A DNA stretch of 6,580 nt, taken from assembly GCF_019402445.1 (NCBI RefSeq), contig NZ_SRZM01000389.1, positions 1 to 6,580 of the forward strand, written 5' to 3'. Source of the stretch: Brachyspira pilosicoli. GTDB lineage: Bacteria > Spirochaetota > Brachyspiria > Brachyspirales > Brachyspiraceae. Position numbers and translations under genes: made by a program. Under the pieces are notes generated by a model. The model was given only the letters and a program-made list of their open reading frames with translations. It did no database searches and was not told the origin of the DNA. This document shows, in pieces, positions 5,281-6,580 of this stretch; within the stretch, counting starts at the first letter, position 1, and each line of letters begins with the position of its first letter.

Positions 5281-6580
5281 CTAATCATATGAAGTAAAAA
5301 TATTTGCACTTTTTGCAACTTTTTGCGGCGGGAAAAAGTTGAATAAAAAAGCAACTTCATTACTTATTTTAGCTAAATCAGTAATTCTTTGTTTGTATTC
5401 ATCTTTTAATTTATCATCAGCTAACTTATAACCTTCAATAAAATCATTATAAGCTTCTTCTATTAATTTATCTTTTTCTTTTTTGCTTTTTGTATTATTT
5501 GCTAATAATTGTTTTGATAACGATTTATTAAAATAAGCATTTGAGTAATTAGGATTTAATTCTATAGTTTTATTATAATCTTTAATAGCTTCTTTGTATA
5601 TGCTTAAATTTGTTTTAGCATTACCTCTATTATTATAAGCTATAGAACAAATATTTTTATATTTAGAATATTCTTCAGAGTTTTTATCATATTTTTTTAA
5701 TAAACTATTTGTCATTTCTATAATTTTGTTATAATAATTTATACATAAATTATGGTCTTTATTATCATCCGCTTGATAAGCTAAATTAAATAAATTTGAT
5801 ATTTCTATATTTCTATTATTTTCCTCTATTAGTTTTTTAGTTTCTTCTTCTGCTTGATTTTTTATTGATTTTATTAATTGCTCGCTTTCTGTTTGTGCTT
5901 GTTCTTTTATATCTAATATCATTTGATTTGATTTTTCTTGAATTGATTTTATTGATTCATCAAATTCTATTTTTAATTTATCTATTGAATTTAAAGCCAC
6001 CTCTCTATTTTTTTCTATGACTTTTTGAGTTTCATCTGCTGCTTGATTTTTTATATTTTCTATAATTTCATTAGCTTTATTAGTAACATCTGCCAATTTT
6101 TCTTTACTCTCTGATAAAATATTATTATTTATAAAAATACCTGCAAATGTAAATACTATCATTATTACAGACAAAAATGCAAACCAGAAACTTAATAAAT
6201 CATTTGAGTTTTTCATTATCTCTGACATTGATGATTCTAGCATTCTTGTGTTTATATCAAATGTTGATTTGAAACTATTTGCTATTTCATCATTAATTAT
6301 AAATTCGTTGTTTATTGTAATATTGTTTTCTGATTCATTAGTTATAACAATTTTATCTATGGTTGTGTTGCTTATTATAGTTTGAATATTTAGAGAGTAA
6401 TTTTCTAATGCTTTATTGAATCTATTATCTATAAATATAGCATGTACAGAATATATTACGGCAAATGCTCCCAAAGCAAGCAAAAATAATATAATCATTA
6501 TGCAAGTATTATTTTTATGTTTGCTATTATATTTATTATTAGGCTTATCATTTGTGTTATTGTTTGTGTTATTGTTTGTG
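5281..6580 (-). CDS. Membrane-anchored coiled-coil/TPR protein, N-terminus beyond the window
   Basis: No specific gene is recognised. The stop is at 5283-5281 and the frame is open to the right edge (432 codons visible). An internal ATG at 6498 is a possible start, but no Shine-Dalgarno precedes it and 27 further in-frame codons lie upstream, so the real start is probably outside. Numbering from that Met, residues 1-23 and 102-124 are transmembrane helices. Residues 128-232 form a charged coiled coil with repeated IKNQA/IKEQA-type segments (near 149, 197, 212). Residues 236-360 hold TPR-like helices, the clearest being AYNNRGNAKTNL to KTIELNPN (287-317). The upstream segment is Thr/Asn-rich, encoded by a 12-bp tandem repeat. 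The topology suggests a bitopic anchor with a soluble TPR scaffold for protein contacts. The last 20 or so residues (from FNFFPPQKVAK) look repeat-derived. Confidence 0.8.
   Translation of the reverse strand, partial: TNNNTNNNTNDKPNNKYNSKHKNNTCIMIILFLLALGAFAVIYSVHAIFIDNRFNKALENYSLNIQTIISNTTIDKIVITNESENNITINNEFIINDEIANSFKSTFDINTRMLESSMSEIMKNSNDLLSFWFAFLSVIMIVFTFAGIFINNNILSESKEKLADVTNKANEIIENIKNQAADETQKVIEKNREVALNSIDKLKIEFDESIKSIQEKSNQMILDIKEQAQTESEQLIKSIKNQAEEETKKLIEENNRNIEISNLFNLAYQADDNKDHNLCINYYNKIIEMTNSLLKKYDKNSEEYSKYKNICSIAYNNRGNAKTNLSIYKEAIKDYNKTIELNPNYSNAYFNKSLSKQLLANNTKSKKEKDKLIEEAYNDFIEGYKLADDKLKDEYKQRITDLAKISNEVAFLFNFFPPQKVAKSANIFTSYD
5302..5341. repeat. Hairpin and short tandem motif inside the 3' end of the TPR gene
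   Basis: CAACTTTTT (5316-5324) and AAAAAGTTG (5333-5341) form a perfect 9-bp stem around the loop GCGGCGGG (5325-5332). Just before it, TTGCACTTTTT and TTGCAACTTTTT form an imperfect direct repeat (from 5304 to 5324). The G+C-rich loop stands out from the A/T-rich gene around it. The element lies inside the last codons of the TPR gene, so it either supplies the protein's tail or marks a repeat inserted at the gene's end. Confidence 0.6.
6551..6580. repeat. 12-bp tandem repeat, 2.5 copies, running off the right edge
   Basis: The unit TTTGTGTTATTG is repeated perfectly at 6551-6562 and 6563-6574, and continues as TTTGTG to 6580. As the unit is a multiple of three, it keeps the minus-strand frame open and encodes a Thr-Asn-Asn-Asn tetrapeptide repeat in front of the TPR protein's first membrane helix. 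Copy number beyond the window is unknown. Confidence 0.85.

Overview
The window is very A+T-rich and looks like a chromosomal segment from a spirochaete, most likely Brachyspira. The reasons are the base composition, the A/T-biased codons, a compact SMC protein, and a G+C-rich hairpin-forming intergenic block that I recall as typical of Brachyspira (recollection, not a search). No phage, transposase, CRISPR array or defence system is visible. Most of the window is housekeeping DNA, with two less ordinary genes: a secreted PepSY-like protein and a membrane-anchored TPR protein.

Left part (1-1009, all minus strand). The first codons of an unidentified membrane protein run off the left edge, preceded by their own Shine-Dalgarno sequence and an extended -10 promoter. 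Upstream of it lies gpmA (2,3-bisphosphoglycerate-dependent phosphoglycerate mutase), with a complete catalytic set, a consensus-like promoter and a strong stem-loop after its stop codon. The gpmA start is best placed at 994, just downstream of GAGGAG.

Middle part (1010-2144, plus strand). A perfect-consensus promoter (TTGACA-16-TATAAT) drives tRNA-Asp(GTC). rpsT (ribosomal protein bS20) starts 36 nt after the tRNA with no promoter or terminator between them, so the two probably share one transcript that ends at a hairpin/U-tract terminator at 1595-1631. A small exported protein with two PepSY-like repeats follows, as an apparently separate unit whose leader has no visible Shine-Dalgarno.

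Right part (2145-6580). smc, with its own promoter, encodes a 952-residue chromosome-organising ATPase. Its head motifs are intact, but the arms are short and the hinge region does not look canonical. It converges on a minus-strand gene for a membrane-anchored coiled-coil/TPR protein. The 138-nt gap between them holds two G+C-rich hairpins. The TPR gene is incomplete: its frame stays open to the right edge through a 12-bp tandem repeat coding for a Thr/Asn-rich stretch, and its last residues are encoded by a hairpin-containing, repeat-like sequence.

The genes do not form one pathway; the segment holds at least five separate transcription units. The observations most worth following are the unusual SMC middle domain and the repeat-derived ends of the TPR gene. 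I did not find convincing evidence of a new multi-gene system.
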